The notes: generated by a model not told the origin, from the sequence alone. Counted from the stretch's first letter, positions 39,149 through 48,665 are shown. The stretch: DNA of 64,000 bases from Gordonia heveisoli (GCF_030315745.1 NZ_JASXSH010000010.1:62001-126000); one strand, 5' to 3'. Program-made: numbers and translations.

Positions 39149-40615
39149 TCATTCGGTGATCTCCGAACGGTCACCGCTCCACAACGTGTGGAAGGTGCCC
39201 TCCTTGTCGACCCGCTGATAGGTGTGGGCGCCGAAATAGTCACGCAGTCCCTGGGTGAGAGCTGCGGGCAGGCGCTCGGCGCGCAGCGCGTCGTAGTAGG
39301 ACAGCGACGACGCGAAGGCCGGCACCGGGATGCCGAGGGTGGTGGCGGTCGCCACCACGCGGCGCCAGCTGTCGATACCGGCCTCGACCGCGTCGCGGAA
39401 GTACGGGGCGAGCAGCAGGCTGGGCAGCTGCGGGTCATCGGCGTAGGCCTCGCGGATGCGGTTGAGGAACTGCGCCCGGATGATGCAACCGCCGCGCCAG
39501 ATGGTCGCCAGCGAACCACGGTCGACATTCCAGCCGTACTCGGCGCTGCCCGCGGCGATCTGATCGAAGCCCTGTGCGTAGGCGACGACCTTCGACGCGT
39601 ACAGCGCGGCCTTGATGTCCTCGACGAAGGCAGCCGCGTCGGCCGGGGTGCCGCTGAGTTCACCGGCGGCCAGACCGCGGGCGGCGACACGCTGATCGGT
39701 CGAACTCGACAGTGCGCGGGCGAAGACGGCCTCGGCGATACCGGTCGTCGGGATACCGAGGTCGAGCGCCGACTTGACCGTCCAGCGGCCGGTGCCCTTC
39801 TGCCCGGCCGCGTCGACGATGACGTCGACCAGCGGCTTGCCGGTCTCGGCGTCGACCTGGCTGAGTACCTCGGCGGTGATCTCGATCAGGTAGGACTCCA
39901 GCTCGGTGGAGTTCCAGGTGCGGAACACGTCGGCGATCTTGGCGACCGGCAGATCCAGTGCCTTGCGCATCAGGTCATAGGCTTCGCCGATCAGCTGCAT
40001 GTCGGCGTACTCGATACCGTTGTGCACCATCTTCACGAAGTGGCCGCTGCCGTCCGGTCCGATGTGCGTGCAGCAGGGTTCGCCGTCGACCTTGGCGGCG
40101 ACCGATTCGAGCAGCGGGCCGAGCGATTCATAGGACTCGGCCGGGCCGCCGGGCATGATCGACGGACCGTTGAGTGCGCCTTCTTCGCCACCGGAGATCC
40201 CGGCGCCGACGAAATGCAGACCGCGTTCGGCCAGCGCGGCCTCGCGGCGGATGGTGTCGGTGTAGAGGGCGTTGCCGCCGTCGATGATGATGTCGCCGGG
40301 TTCCATCGCGGCGGCCAGTTCCTCGATGACGGCGTCGGTTGCCGCGCCCGCCTTGACCATGATGAGTACCCGGCGCGGGCGCTCCAGGGCGGCGACGAAA
40401 TCGGCGACCGACTCGGTGCGGATGAAGGTGCCCTCGTGGCCGTGGTTCTCGATGACGGCATCGGTCTTGGCGATGCTGCGGTTGTGCAGCGCGACGGTGT
40501 ACCCGTTGCGTGCGAAATTGCGTGCGATGTTCGAACCCATGACGGCCAAGCCGGTGACGCCGATCTGGGCCTTGCCGGACGATGACGGAGACGCGACGTT
40601 GTTCATGTGCACCAC
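39149..40615 (-). CDS. gnd: 6-Phosphogluconate dehydrogenase (decarboxylating)
   Basis: 488 residues. Oxidative pentose phosphate enzyme making ribulose 5-phosphate, CO2 and NADPH. The Rossmann region is GVTGLAVMGSNIARNFARNGYTVALHNRS; then GAGISGGEEGALNGPSIMPGG, HIGPDGSGHFVKMVHNGIEYADMQLI (with the active-site Lys and His) and GSAEYGWNVDRGSLATIWRGGCIIR. The GTG at 40615 follows GAGG by 7 bp; ATG 40606 is the alternative. Located 48 bp upstream of guaB1 in the same order as Mtb Rv1844c; the operon may start here. Confidence 0.95.
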   Translation of the reverse strand: MVHMNNVASPSSSGKAQIGVTGLAVMGSNIARNFARNGYTVALHNRSIAKTDAVIENHGHEGTFIRTESVADFVAALERPRRVLIMVKAGAATDAVIEELAAAMEPGDIIIDGGNALYTDTIRREAALAERGLHFVGAGISGGEEGALNGPSIMPGGPAESYESLGPLLESVAAKVDGEPCCTHIGPDGSGHFVKMVHNGIEYADMQLIGEAYDLMRKALDLPVAKIADVFRTWNSTELESYLIEITAEVLSQVDAETGKPLVDVIVDAAGQKGTGRWTVKSALDLGIPTTGIAEAVFARALSSSTDQRVAARGLAAGELSGTPADAAAFVEDIKAALYASKVVAYAQGFDQIAAGSAEYGWNVDRGSLATIWRGGCIIRAQFLNRIREAYADDPQLPSLLLAPYFRDAVEAGIDSWRRVVATATTLGIPVPAFASSLSYYDALRAERLPAALTQGLRDYFGAHTYQRVDKEGTFHTLWSGDRSEITE

Positions 40616-40676
40616 ACTATTGCCTCGATGTCGGACATGGCGGACCGGCCACGGTCAACGGGATCGATCGACGGCC

Positions 40677-41624
40677 TCATGCGGAGATGAGACGACTCAG
40701 CTCGGTCAGCCAGGGGATGGCCACCGCGAGGGTGGGGACGACCAGGATGGCCGCGGCCGCAGTGTAGGCGACCACCGCCATCCAGCGGGCCGGGCGGTCG
40801 TAGGCGAGCCGGTGGACACGGGTCAGCGTGGTCGGGCCGCCGACGGCCATCGCCCCGCGGGGAGCCACCGCGTCGGCGCACGCCACCAGCGCGCGGCCGA
40901 GGGTGGTCGGGGTGGTGGCGCGAACGGCCTGATCGTCGGCGAGTGCTTCGACGAGTAGTTCCACCGCACCCAGCGCGGAGCTGCTGCGGACGAACCGGGG
41001 GAAGGCGTCGTGAAGGGCGATGAAGGCCTCCAGGACCAGATCATGCCGCGCACGCAGATGGGCACGTTCGTGGGCGATGACCGCGACGAGTTCATCACGG
41101 GTGAGTCGATGGACGACGCCCTCGGAGATCACCACGCGCTGGCGTAGGCCGGGCAGACAGTAGGCGAGAGGTTGTTCGACGTCGATCATGCGCACGTCAC
41201 GGGCGTGCAGCGGATGATCGGAGGTGCGCAGGTCGGCGCGATCGAGGATGTCGATCAGCTGCCGGTGCGCGGCCCGTCGCGCTCGGGTCCGTACACCCAC
41301 CCGGATGGTGGTGAACATGAGCCGGCCGCCGATGAGCAGGGTCAGTGCGAAAACGGCGACGTAGAGCGCCCACAGGGGGAGTCCGAGCCGCTCGATCTCG
41401 TGGAGCGGATTGGTGGTCGGGGTGCCGTCCGGGCCGGGGGCCAGGAGATTCGCGGCGATGGCCAAGCCGCAGCTGAACGCCGACAGCACGGCGGCCAGTG
41501 CGATCGCCTGCCACAGCGTCATCGCCGCACGTGGTGCGCGGATCGGCCAGTGCGCACGAGACAGCGCCTCGGGTGCGGGGCCGATGAGCACCACGGTGAG
41601 GATGCCGAAGAGCAGCGCGGTCAT
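40677..41624 (-). CDS. M56-family membrane metallopeptidase, BlaR-like
   Basis: 315 residues from ATG 41624. Hydrophobic helices at the N-terminus (MTALLFGILTVVLIGPAPEAL, WQAIALAAVLSAFSCGLAIAA, LYVAVFALTLLIGG) and C-terminus (WMAVVAYTAAAAILVVPTLAV) flank a cytoplasmic zinc protease domain with HERAH in VIAHERAHLRARHDLV. No penicillin-binding sensor domain is attached, as in Mtb Rv1845c. Partner of the BlaI-type repressor 46 bp upstream; the usual model is cleavage of the repressor upon a signal. Signal unknown. Confidence 0.87.
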   Translation of the reverse strand: MTALLFGILTVVLIGPAPEALSRAHWPIRAPRAAMTLWQAIALAAVLSAFSCGLAIAANLLAPGPDGTPTTNPLHEIERLGLPLWALYVAVFALTLLIGGRLMFTTIRVGVRTRARRAAHRQLIDILDRADLRTSDHPLHARDVRMIDVEQPLAYCLPGLRQRVVISEGVVHRLTRDELVAVIAHERAHLRARHDLVLEAFIALHDAFPRFVRSSSALGAVELLVEALADDQAVRATTPTTLGRALVACADAVAPRGAMAVGGPTTLTRVHRLAYDRPARWMAVVAYTAAAAILVVPTLAVAIPWLTELSRLISA

Positions 41625-41670
41625 CGCAGGTGATCCTTGGGTGGGCTGGTGGACGTTCTCGAAAGGAAAT

Positions 41671-42069
41671 CTAGCTGGTCTCGGTGTGCGGCCGGGCCGC
41701 TTCGAGTTCATCGAGTGCGCGTCGCAGGGCAGCGGCTTCGTCGGCGCCGACGCGTCCGACGAAGGACACCAGTGCGGCGTGCCGGGATCCCGGTGCGTCG
41801 GCTTCGCTCAGCGCGTCCACCATCAGACTCGCGACCAGGTCCTCACGCGGGTGGGTGGGCACGTACTGATGTGCGCGGTCGTCGCGGATCTGGGTGACCA
41901 GATTCTTCTTCGCCAGACGCTGGAGCACCGTCATCACGGTCGTATAGGCCAGCGATCGGTCGCGGGAGAGCTCCTCGTGTACCTGACGCACAGTCTGCGG
42001 CGTCGGCGAGGCCCAGAGGGTATCCATCACCGCGCGCTCAAGGTCGCCCAAGCCGTTCATCTTTCGCAT
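41671..42069 (-). CDS. blaI: BlaI/MecI/CopY-family repressor
   Basis: 132 residues from ATG 42069, with AGGGGAG about 10 bp upstream. Winged-helix fold: GDLERAVMDTLWASPTPQTVRQVHEEL, then the recognition helix region SLAYTTVMTVLQRLAKKNLVTQIRDDRAHQY, and a dimerisation tail (SEADAPGSRHAALVSFVGRVGADEAAALRRALDELE). In Mtb the counterpart Rv1846c controls beta-lactamase and ATP synthase genes. The downstream M56 protease gene suggests cleavage-dependent release. The MrsI-like RNA starts 130 bp away in the opposite direction. Confidence 0.9.
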   Translation of the reverse strand: MRKMNGLGDLERAVMDTLWASPTPQTVRQVHEELSRDRSLAYTTVMTVLQRLAKKNLVTQIRDDRAHQYVPTHPREDLVASLMVDALSEADAPGSRHAALVSFVGRVGADEAAALRRALDELEAARPHTETS

Positions 42070-42071
42070 TT

Positions 42072-42091
42072 TACTGCTGTCTCCCCTAGTA
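42072..42091 (-). promoter_or_regulatory. Candidate BlaI autorepression site
   Basis: TACTG at 42072-42076 and TAGTA at 42087-42091 form an inverted pair across 10 bp, directly against the blaI start codon and overlapping its ribosome site. TACT/AGTA half-sites resemble the TAC...GTA type of BlaI operators. No experimental support. Confidence 0.4.
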
Positions 42092-42162
42092 GCCGAGTCG
42101 GCGGGTCGATATCGATCTGACATGGGGTTTCGGCGTCGTCGGCGAAAACCCACAACCCACAC

Positions 42163-42192
42163 TTGACAGGATTGGTAAGGCTAGCCTACATT
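42163..42192 (+). promoter_or_regulatory. Strong promoter of the MrsI-like RNA
   Basis: TTGACA (42163-42168, a perfect -35), an 18-bp spacer, then TACATT (42187-42192) as -10. Transcription would begin near 42199. This is one of the best housekeeping-type promoters in the window. Confidence 0.7.
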
Positions 42193-42194
42193 AA
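42176..42194 (+). promoter_or_regulatory. IdeR/DtxR-like iron box over the spacer and -10
   Basis: TAAGGCTAGCCTACATTAA matches 14 of 19 bases of the DtxR/IdeR consensus as I know it, with the palindrome AGGCTAGCCT at the centre. It covers the spacer and -10 of the preceding promoter, so iron-loaded repressor bound here would block transcription and low iron would relieve it. Confidence 0.6.
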
Positions 42195-42198
42195 TCCT

Positions 42199-42298
42199 AC
42201 GTCGGACCGCGCGAGAGTCCTGAGGGCTGCAGAGACCCCCGGTCCACGGCACGACAGGCCCCACGTTTCAGTAACGAAACGTGGGGCCTGTTGGTTCC
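42199..42298 (+). ncRNA. Putative iron-responsive small RNA, MrsI-like
   Basis: A roughly 95-100 nt transcript is predicted from the promoter at 42163 and the hairpin at 42254-42291. The 5' part has a 6-bp stem (GGACCG at 42204-42209 with CGGTCC at 42240-42245) enclosing a G/C-rich loop region that contains AGTCCTGAGGGCT; the 3' part is the terminator hairpin. No start codon with a ribosome site lies in it. Position (between blaI and the PaaI-type thioesterase gene), size and iron box agree with MrsI (ncRv11846) of Mtb, from memory. It could instead be a leader of the thioesterase gene, which starts 33 bp after the hairpin. Ends are approximate. Confidence 0.6.
42254..42291 (+). terminator. 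Perfect 16-bp terminator hairpin
   Basis: ACAGGCCCCACGTTTC (42254-42269), loop AGTAAC, and its complement (42276-42291). The stem is fully paired and closed by a UUGGUU tail. It should end the small RNA; weak read-through into the thioesterase gene is possible. Confidence 0.85.
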
Positions 42299-42323
42299 CG
42301 GGGTTCCCCTTACGCTGTTGGCC

Positions 42324-42797
42324 ATGGCCAACAATGAGGACAGCACCCCGACATCAGCAGCCGAGCAGACCGCCGTCGACGCGGTCGAGTTCCTGAGTCA
42401 CGCGCCGACCACCGGTATGGACGCCGTGCTCGGGTTGCAGCCGATCGAGGCCGGACCGGACGGGATCACCTCGGTCCTGCAGATCACCGACGCTCATCAC
42501 CAGCCCTTCGGCATCGTGCACGGCGGGGTCTACTGCGCGATCGGTGAGTCGGTGGCCAGTCAGAGCGCATTCCTGTGGTTGCACGACACGGGCATCGGCG
42601 GCACCGCGGTGGGCGTCAACAACAACACCGACTTCCTGCGTTCGATCACCTCCGGGACGATCACCGCGGTGTCCACACCCATCCATCGCGGTCGGCGCCA
42701 GCAGCTGTGGGCGGTCGAGATGTCCGACGAGCAGGGCCGCCCGCTGGCGCGCTCTCAGGTGCGGTTGCAGAACATCGAACTGCCGGCGGGCAGTTGA
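42324..42797 (+). CDS. PaaI-family thioesterase (hotdog fold)
   Basis: 157 residues from ATG 42324. The hotdog core has ITDAHHQPFGIVHGGVYCAIGESVASQSAFLW, whose HGG element and acidic residue are the PaaI-type acyl-CoA thioesterase site, followed by VGVNNNTDFLRSITSGTITAVSTPIHRGRRQQLWAVEM. The Mtb counterpart is Rv1847, also between blaI and the urease genes. Substrate unknown; the preceding hairpin may limit its expression. The gene overlaps the next one by four bases (TTGA). Confidence 0.85.
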   Translation: MANNEDSTPTSAAEQTAVDAVEFLSHAPTTGMDAVLGLQPIEAGPDGITSVLQITDAHHQPFGIVHGGVYCAIGESVASQSAFLWLHDTGIGGTAVGVNNNTDFLRSITSGTITAVSTPIHRGRRQQLWAVEMSDEQGRPLARSQVRLQNIELPAGS

Positions 42798-44032
42798 GCG
42801 GCCTGACGCCGGGCACTGCGGCTGCCGTCGAGGAGATCCTGACCGCCGTCGACGCCGATCTCGACCGCCTCTATCCGGGCGACGACGCAGCTGCCCAGCC
42901 TGTCCATACCGTCTACGTCAGCGCCGCAGACGCGCAGCCCGACACCCCGGCCCGGTGGGCCCAACAAGCGCTGACCATCGCCGACGGAGCCGCGCAGGTT
43001 CTCACCGGCCTGGCCGACGAGACCGTCGTCGGGCTGGCGCGCCGGCGGCTGCGCACTAATCCGATCGTCGACGTCCGCATCGACCTCGAGGACGGCTACG
43101 GTCGCCGCCCCGATGCCGTCGAGGACGCCGACGCCCGACGGGCCGGCGCCACGCTGGCGGCATGGGTCGCCGACCGTCCGTTCGCGCCGCGGGTCGCCGG
43201 CATCCGGGCGAAGGGTCTCGGCGCGGCCGAGCGCCGCCGGGGGATACGCACACTGGAACTGGTTCTCGACGCGGCCGGCGGCGTACCCGACGGCTTCGTG
43301 TTCACGGTGCCCAAGCTGCGAGATGTGCGACAGGTGGACGCGGTGAACCTGATCTGTGCGGATCTCGAACGCGCACATGGCCTTTCGTCGGGGACGCTGC
43401 GTTACGAACTCCAGGTGGAGATTCCGCAGGCGGTACTCGGTCCCGACGGCCGGGCCACCGTCGCGCAGGCCATCCACCGCGGACGGCCGCGGCTGAGCGG
43501 CCTGCATTACGGCACCTACGACTACAGCGCGGCATGCGGCATCGTCTCGGCACAACAGTCGCTGACCCACGCCGTCGCCGACCATGCGAAATCGGTGATG
43601 CAGGCCGCCGCGGCCCAGACCGGGGTCTGGGTCAGCGACGGTTCGACCCAGGTGATCCCGGCGGGCGATGCCGAGCAGGTCGCGTACGCCCTGACCCGCC
43701 ACCACGGGCTGGTCACCCGGTCCATGGAGCGCGGCTTCTACCAGGGCTGGGACATGCATCCGGGGCATCTGATCACCCGTTGGACGGCGGTGATCGGCTT
43801 CTATCGGTCGGCGATGCCGACCGCGGCGACGCGTCTGCAGTCCTACCTGGATCGCGATACCGGGGACGTGATGGACGAACCGGCGACCGCGATGTCGCTG
43901 GCGCTGGTGCTGGCGCGCGGTTTCGCGGCCGGCGCCTTCAGCGGCGACGAGGTGACCGCGATCGCACCGGCATGCACCGCGCAGCGCTTGGCGCGGCTGC
44001 GTGCCGACGCCGGTTCGCTCGGCGCGCCCTGA
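42794..44032 (+). CDS. CitE-like HpcH/HpaI aldolase family protein (DUF6986 type)
   Basis: 412 residues from TTG 42794, overlapping the thioesterase stop (TTGA); the frame is open further upstream. A TIM-barrel related to citrate lyase beta: [31 protein letters not shown] with the metal Asp/Glu pair, [36 protein letters not shown] and [14 protein letters not shown]. The reaction is unknown; relatives lyse hydroxyacyl-CoA esters. No counterpart in the Mtb block that I recall. Probably translationally coupled to the thioesterase. Confidence 0.75.
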   Translation: MSGLTPGTAAAVEEILTAVDADLDRLYPGDDAAAQPVHTVYVSAADAQPDTPARWAQQALTIADGAAQVLTGLADETVVGLARRRLRTNPIVDVRIDLEDGYGRRPDAVEDADARRAGATLAAWVADRPFAPRVAGIRAKGLGAAERRRGIRTLELVLDAAGGVPDGFVFTVPKLRDVRQVDAVNLICADLERAHGLSSGTLRYELQVEIPQAVLGPDGRATVAQAIHRGRPRLSGLHYGTYDYSAACGIVSAQQSLTHAVADHAKSVMQAAAAQTGVWVSDGSTQVIPAGDAEQVAYALTRHHGLVTRSMERGFYQGWDMHPGHLITRWTAVIGFYRSAMPTAATRLQSYLDRDTGDVMDEPATAMSLALVLARGFAAGAFSGDEVTAIAPACTAQRLARLRADAGSLGAP

Positions 44033-44109
44033 CTCGATCGCCGTGGCAGGATATTCCGCACGCAGCCCGGGGCGCCCGGGATTCGATGTCGAAAGGGAGT
44101 GGCATTCGC

Positions 44110-44412
44110 ATGCGACTGTCGCCGCATGAGCAGGAACGGCTGATGATCTCCTATGCCGCGGAACTGGCGCGCCGCCGCCAGGCTCGCGGTCTGAGACTGA
44201 ATCATCCCGAGGCGGTCGCGATCATCACCGATCACGTGCTCGAAGGTGCGCGCGACGGCCGGACGGTCGCCGAGCTGATGGCCTCCGGACGTGAGGTGTT
44301 GCGCCGCGACGACGTCATGGACGGCATTCCCGAGATGCTGCACGATGTCCAGGTGGAGGCCACCTTCCCGGACGGGACCAAACTCGTCACCGTGCACGAT
44401 CCGATCAGCTGA
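44110..44412 (+). CDS. ureA: Urease subunit gamma
   Basis: 100 residues. [50 protein letters not shown] is the standard start, and [20 protein letters not shown] the end. It is part of the nickel enzyme that splits urea to ammonia and CO2. AAGGGAG lies 10 bp before the ATG. First gene of the ureABCFGD set, as in Mtb Rv1848. Confidence 0.96.
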   Translation: MRLSPHEQERLMISYAAELARRRQARGLRLNHPEAVAIITDHVLEGARDGRTVAELMASGREVLRRDDVMDGIPEMLHDVQVEATFPDGTKLVTVHDPIS

Positions 44413-44424
44413 GGCAGGCTCTCG

Positions 44425-44808
44425 ATGGTGAACGAGGATGGGCGCCAACTGGAATCGGCGGCAGAAGTGGTGGTGGAGGCGGCCGGTCCGCCGCGATCGG
44501 CGGTCATCCCCGGTGAGGTCATCGCCGCCGCAGGGGAGATCGAACTGAACGCCGGGCGGCGCACGATCACCCTGACGGTGATCAACACCGGTGACCGGCC
44601 GGTCCAGGTCGGCTCGCATGTGCATTTCCCACAGGCCAATCCCGCCCTCGACTTCGATCGCACCGCGGCCCGTGGCACCCGCCTCGGCATTGCGGCAGGT
44701 ACCGCCGTCCGGTTCGAACCGGGCGTCGAGATGACCGTTTCACTCGTCGAATTGGGCGGCAGCCGTGAGGTTCACGGCATCACCCTCGATCCACCCGGAA
44801 AGGTTTGA
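44425..44808 (+). CDS. ureB: Urease subunit beta
   Basis: 127 residues. The usual core begins at [45 protein letters not shown] and ends at [12 protein letters not shown] 26-residue extension precedes it compared with Mtb UreB (104); the ATG at 44425 has GAGGCAGG upstream and no better in-frame start exists near the core, so the extension may be real. Gap of 12 bp from ureA. Confidence 0.93.
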   Translation: MVNEDGRQLESAAEVVVEAAGPPRSAVIPGEVIAAAGEIELNAGRRTITLTVINTGDRPVQVGSHVHFPQANPALDFDRTAARGTRLGIAAGTAVRFEPGVEMTVSLVELGGSREVHGITLDPPGKV

Positions 44809-44812
44809 CGAG

Positions 44813-46531
44813 ATGGCACTGCTCGGGCGTGATCGTTACGCGCAACTGTTCGGGCCGACCACCGGCGATCGGATCCGGCTGGCCGATACCGACCTGCTGA
44901 TCGAGGTGACCGAGGATCGTTGCGGCGGTCCCGGGCGGGCCGGTGACGAAGCCGTCTTCGGCGGTGGCAAGGTGATCCGGGAGTCGATGGGGCAGAGCCG
45001 GGCGACTCGCGCCGACGGCGCCCCGGACACCGTGATCACCGGGGTGGTGATCCTCGACCACTGGGGAATCATCAAGGCGGACCTGGGAATCCGTGACGGT
45101 CGCATCGTCGCGATGGGTAAGGCGGGCAACCCCGACACCATGGACGGGGTCCACCCGGATCTCGTCATCGGGCCGTCGACCGAGATCATCGCGGGCAACG
45201 GCAAGATCCTCACCGCCGGCGGCATCGACTGTCACGTCCACTTCATCTGCCCGCAGATCATGGACACCGCACTCGGCAACGGCATCACCACCCTGATCGG
45301 TGGCGGCACCGGGCCGGCCGAGGGGAGCAAGGCGACCACCGTCACCCCGGGTGCCTGGCATCTGTCGTCGATCCTCGCCGCGACCGACGGCTGGCCGATG
45401 AACATCGCGCTGCTCGGTAAGGGCAACACGGTCAGTGCGGAGGCGATGCGTGAACAGATTCGTTCCGGTGCTTCGGGTTTCAAGCTTCATGAGGATTGGG
45501 GGAGCACGCCGGCGGCGATCGACGCCTGCCTACGGGTGGCCGACGAGACGGGTGTGCAGGTCGCATTGCACTCGGACACCCTCAACGAGGCGGGCTTCGT
45601 CGAACAGACCATCGGCGCCATCGCCGGTCGCGGCATCCACGCCTATCACACCGAGGGCGCCGGTGGCGGCCACGCGCCGGACATCATCACCGTCGCCGCA
45701 TATGCCAACGTGCTACCCAGTTCGACGAATCCCACCCGGCCGCATACGGTCAACACCCTCGACGAACATCTCGACATGCTGATGGTCTGTCACCATCTCA
45801 ATCCGACCGTCCCCGAGGATCTGGCGTTCGCGGAGAGCCGGATCCGGCCCTCGACCATCGCGGCCGAGGACCTGCTGCACGATCTGGGCGCGATCTCGAT
45901 GATCGGTTCGGATGCGCAGGCGATGGGCCGGATCGGTGAGGTGGTGTTGCGCACGTGGCAGACCGCACATGTGATGAAGCGCAAGCGCGGTGCCCTACCC
46001 GGAGATGGTGCCGCCGACAACAATCGCGCGCAGCGCTATGTCGCCAAGTACACGATCTGTCCCGCCGTCGCACACGGCTTCGACGACGAGATCGGCTCGG
46101 TCGAAGTCGGTAAACTCGCCGACCTGGTGCTGTGGGATCCGGTGTTCTTCGGTGTCCGGCCGGATCTGGTCGTCAAGGGCGGCGCCATTGCCTGGGCGGC
46201 GATGGGGGATGCCAACGCGTCCATCCCGACGCCGCAGCCGGTGCTGCCCCGCCCGATGTTCGGCGCCGCACCCAAGGTGGCGGCCGCCACCTCGATCAGT
46301 TTCATCGCTCCCGGCGCCGACGACGATCTGGCCGGCCGGATCGGCGTGGACCGAAAGCTGGTGCCGGTCAAGAACACCCGTGCTGTCGGCAAGGCCGACA
46401 TGCCCAACAACGATGCCTGTCCGACCATCGAGGTCGATCCGGACACCTTCACGGTGCGGATCGACGGTGAGGTATGGACCGGTGAACCGGTCGCCGAACT
46501 GCCGATGGCGCAGCGGTATTTTCTGTTCTGA
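44813..46531 (+). CDS. ureC: Urease subunit alpha
   Basis: 572 residues from ATG 44813. All active-site residues map to the Klebsiella enzyme with an offset of 7: H141, H143, carbamylated K224, H226, H253, H279, C326, H327 (catalytic) and D367. Motifs: [57 protein letters not shown]. It forms the catalytic subunit with UreA and UreB; Ni is inserted by UreF, UreG and UreD. It starts 4 bp after ureB stops. Confidence 0.97.
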   Translation: MALLGRDRYAQLFGPTTGDRIRLADTDLLIEVTEDRCGGPGRAGDEAVFGGGKVIRESMGQSRATRADGAPDTVITGVVILDHWGIIKADLGIRDGRIVAMGKAGNPDTMDGVHPDLVIGPSTEIIAGNGKILTAGGIDCHVHFICPQIMDTALGNGITTLIGGGTGPAEGSKATTVTPGAWHLSSILAATDGWPMNIALLGKGNTVSAEAMREQIRSGASGFKLHEDWGSTPAAIDACLRVADETGVQVALHSDTLNEAGFVEQTIGAIAGRGIHAYHTEGAGGGHAPDIITVAAYANVLPSSTNPTRPHTVNTLDEHLDMLMVCHHLNPTVPEDLAFAESRIRPSTIAAEDLLHDLGAISMIGSDAQAMGRIGEVVLRTWQTAHVMKRKRGALPGDGAADNNRAQRYVAKYTICPAVAHGFDDEIGSVEVGKLADLVLWDPVFFGVRPDLVVKGGAIAWAAMGDANASIPTPQPVLPRPMFGAAPKVAAATSISFIAPGADDDLAGRIGVDRKLVPVKNTRAVGKADMPNNDACPTIEVDPDTFTVRIDGEVWTGEPVAELPMAQRYFLF

Positions 46532-46539
46532 GTGCCGTC

Positions 46540-47196
46540 ATGAATGACAATCGTTATGCCGGTTCGCCGTTGGCGATGATGCTCAGCCTCGCCGATTCCC
46601 GGCTGCCGGTGGGCGGCCATGTGCATTCGGGTGGCGTGGAACAGGCCATCGCCGACGGAGTCATCCGGGGCGCCGACGAACTCGCCGCGTTCCTGTATCG
46701 CCGGGTGACCACCACCGGACTCGTCACCGCCTCGATCGCGGCCGCCGTCGCGGACGGTGAGCTCGACGTCGAGGCCGCGCAGACCGAAACCGACGCCCGG
46801 ACACCGTCGGCGGCCGCACGCAAGGCCTCCCTCGCACAGGGCCGTGGGATGTTGCGCCTGGCCCGCCGGATGTGGCCGGAGCAGGATTTTGCCGGACATC
46901 GGCCGCAGACACACCTGCCGGTCATCAGTGGTGCGATCGGAAAACTGTGTGCGCTCTCGGGTTTTCACACCGCGCTGGTCCTCGTCTACACCACGATGAG
47001 CGGTTCGGCGACAGCCGGACAACGGCTGCTCGCCCTCGATCCGGCGGATGTGGCCATCATGATCGCCGACCTCGGCGGTGAATGTGAACGGGTCGCCGCG
47101 CGGGCGGCGACCGGACTCGCCGACCTGTCCGACCCGATCCTCGACGTCTTCGCCGAACGTCATGAGCGGCAAGCCATGCCGCTGTTCATGTCCTGA
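46540..47196 (+). CDS. ureF: Urease accessory protein UreF
   Basis: 218 residues. Helical UreF fold: [31 protein letters not shown] at the N-terminus and [19 protein letters not shown] near the end. It joins UreD and UreG in the nickel-insertion complex as a checkpoint for GTP hydrolysis. Gap of 8 bp after ureC. Confidence 0.9.
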   Translation: MNDNRYAGSPLAMMLSLADSRLPVGGHVHSGGVEQAIADGVIRGADELAAFLYRRVTTTGLVTASIAAAVADGELDVEAAQTETDARTPSAAARKASLAQGRGMLRLARRMWPEQDFAGHRPQTHLPVISGAIGKLCALSGFHTALVLVYTTMSGSATAGQRLLALDPADVAIMIADLGGECERVAARAATGLADLSDPILDVFAERHERQAMPLFMS

Positions 47197-47234
47197 TAGA
47201 TCCCTCGTCCACCGACCAACCCCAGGAGTCACCG

Positions 47235-47918
47235 ATGCCCCCGCACCTGATCGACGGCCAGCCCCACGGGCACGACCATCACCGTCCGCGCCGCCATCGC
47301 GAGCCGGGGGAGGCACTGCGAGTGGGGGTGGGCGGCCCGGTTGGTTCGGGGAAAACCGCTCTGGTGGCCGCGTTGTGTCGACAGTTGCGCGATGAACTGT
47401 CGGTGGCGGTACTGACCAACGACATCTACACCACCGAGGACGCCGACTTCCTGCGCCGGAATGCGGTGCTGCCCGACGAGCGCATCACCGCGGTCCAGAC
47501 CGGTGGGTGCCCGCATACCGCCATCCGCGACGACATCACCGCCAATCTGGATGCGATCGACGATCTCATCGAGGCGAACCCGCCGCTGGATTTGATCCTG
47601 GTGGAGTCCGGCGGCGACAATCTGACGGCCACCTTCTCCACCGGCCTGATCGACGTGCAGATCTTCGTGATCGACGTCGCGGGTGGCGACAAGGTGCCCC
47701 GCAAGGGCGGACCGGGTGTCACCTTCTCCGACCTGCTGGTCATCAACAAGATCGATCTGGCGAGCCGCGTCAACGCCGACCTGGAGGTCATGCGCACCGA
47801 CGCCGAGCGGGTGCGGGAGGGCCGGCCGACCGCGATGATCTCACTGACCGAGGATCCCGCCGCCACCGATGTGCTCGCGTGGATCAGGACCCAGCTCGCC
47901 GCGGTGGTCACCACCTAG
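47235..47918 (+). CDS. ureG: Urease accessory GTPase UreG
   Basis: 227 residues. SIMIBI-class GTPase that powers nickel delivery: P-loop [18 protein letters not shown], metal motif [11 protein letters not shown] (CPH), [18 protein letters not shown]. The N-terminal 20 residues are His-rich ([18 protein letters not shown]), which may bind nickel; no UreE gene is in the cluster. The next gene begins one base into this stop codon. Confidence 0.95.
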   Translation: MPPHLIDGQPHGHDHHRPRRHREPGEALRVGVGGPVGSGKTALVAALCRQLRDELSVAVLTNDIYTTEDADFLRRNAVLPDERITAVQTGGCPHTAIRDDITANLDAIDDLIEANPPLDLILVESGGDNLTATFSTGLIDVQIFVIDVAGGDKVPRKGGPGVTFSDLLVINKIDLASRVNADLEVMRTDAERVREGRPTAMISLTEDPAATDVLAWIRTQLAAVVTT

Positions 47919-48643
47919 TGCGCACCGACGTCGAGATCGTCGCCACGACGCAACGTTCCCTTCGCCACCGGGCCACCGGCGGGCTCGCGGTGCGCCAGAC
48001 CGGGCCGACGACCGCCCATCTGATCGGGACCGCTGCGACACCGCTCGGCGGTGACGAGATCGTCGTGCGGGTGATCGTCGACGCCGGTGCGCGGCTGACA
48101 CTGGGCAGTGTCGCGGCCATGCTGGCACTCCCGGCGGCGCATCGACCCGACTCGTCGATGCGCTGGGAGATCGAGGTCGGCGCCTGCGCCCGGTTGCGGG
48201 TGGACCCGCAACCGACCGTCGTCGCGGGCGGCGCCGCGCTCTACTCCGACATCGTGGTGCGCATCGATCCGCAAGCCAGCGTCGACCTGCATGAATATGT
48301 GCAGATCGGGCGGTCGGCGACGCATCGCGACACCGATGCCGCCGGTCGGTGGGAAGGTGGGCTGCACATCGATGCCGGGGACACCCCGCTCCTGCGGCAT
48401 CGACTCGCACTGGTCATGCCCGAGGTCGGCGCGCGTCACGACCATCGCGCGGCGGGCAGCGTGTTCCGCTATCCCGACAGCCGGGGTGACGACGTCGATG
48501 CGGTGAGCTTCGCGGTGCGGGCGGCGCTGGCCGGTGGCGGCAGTCTGACCACCGCGCTCGGTGCTTCGGCAGCTATCACCCGCCGCCTGTGCGACGACCT
48601 CGAGGTGCGTTCGGTGGCGGCGGGTGCGGCGATCGGCCGGTGA
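47918..48643 (+). CDS. ureD: Urease accessory protein UreD
   Basis: 241 residues from GTG 47918, overlapping the ureG stop by one base (TAGTG). Beta-helix UreD/UreH scaffold protein: LRHRATGGLAVRQTGPTTAHLI, GGDEIVVRVIVDAGARLTLGSVAAML, LRVDPQPTVVAGGAALYSDIVVRIDPQ, LHEYVQIGR. It links UreC with UreF-UreG and holds the path for nickel. Divergent length from others is normal. Confidence 0.88.
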   Translation: MRTDVEIVATTQRSLRHRATGGLAVRQTGPTTAHLIGTAATPLGGDEIVVRVIVDAGARLTLGSVAAMLALPAAHRPDSSMRWEIEVGACARLRVDPQPTVVAGGAALYSDIVVRIDPQASVDLHEYVQIGRSATHRDTDAAGRWEGGLHIDAGDTPLLRHRLALVMPEVGARHDHRAAGSVFRYPDSRGDDVDAVSFAVRAALAGGGSLTTALGASAAITRRLCDDLEVRSVAAGAAIGR

Positions 48644-48665
48644 ACCGGCCGTCGACCTCGGCGGG

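Noticed and set aside
42254..42291. Hairpin considered as a terminator for a minus-strand gene
   Set aside because: No minus-strand gene ends there: the thioesterase gene is on the plus strand and blaI starts leftward.
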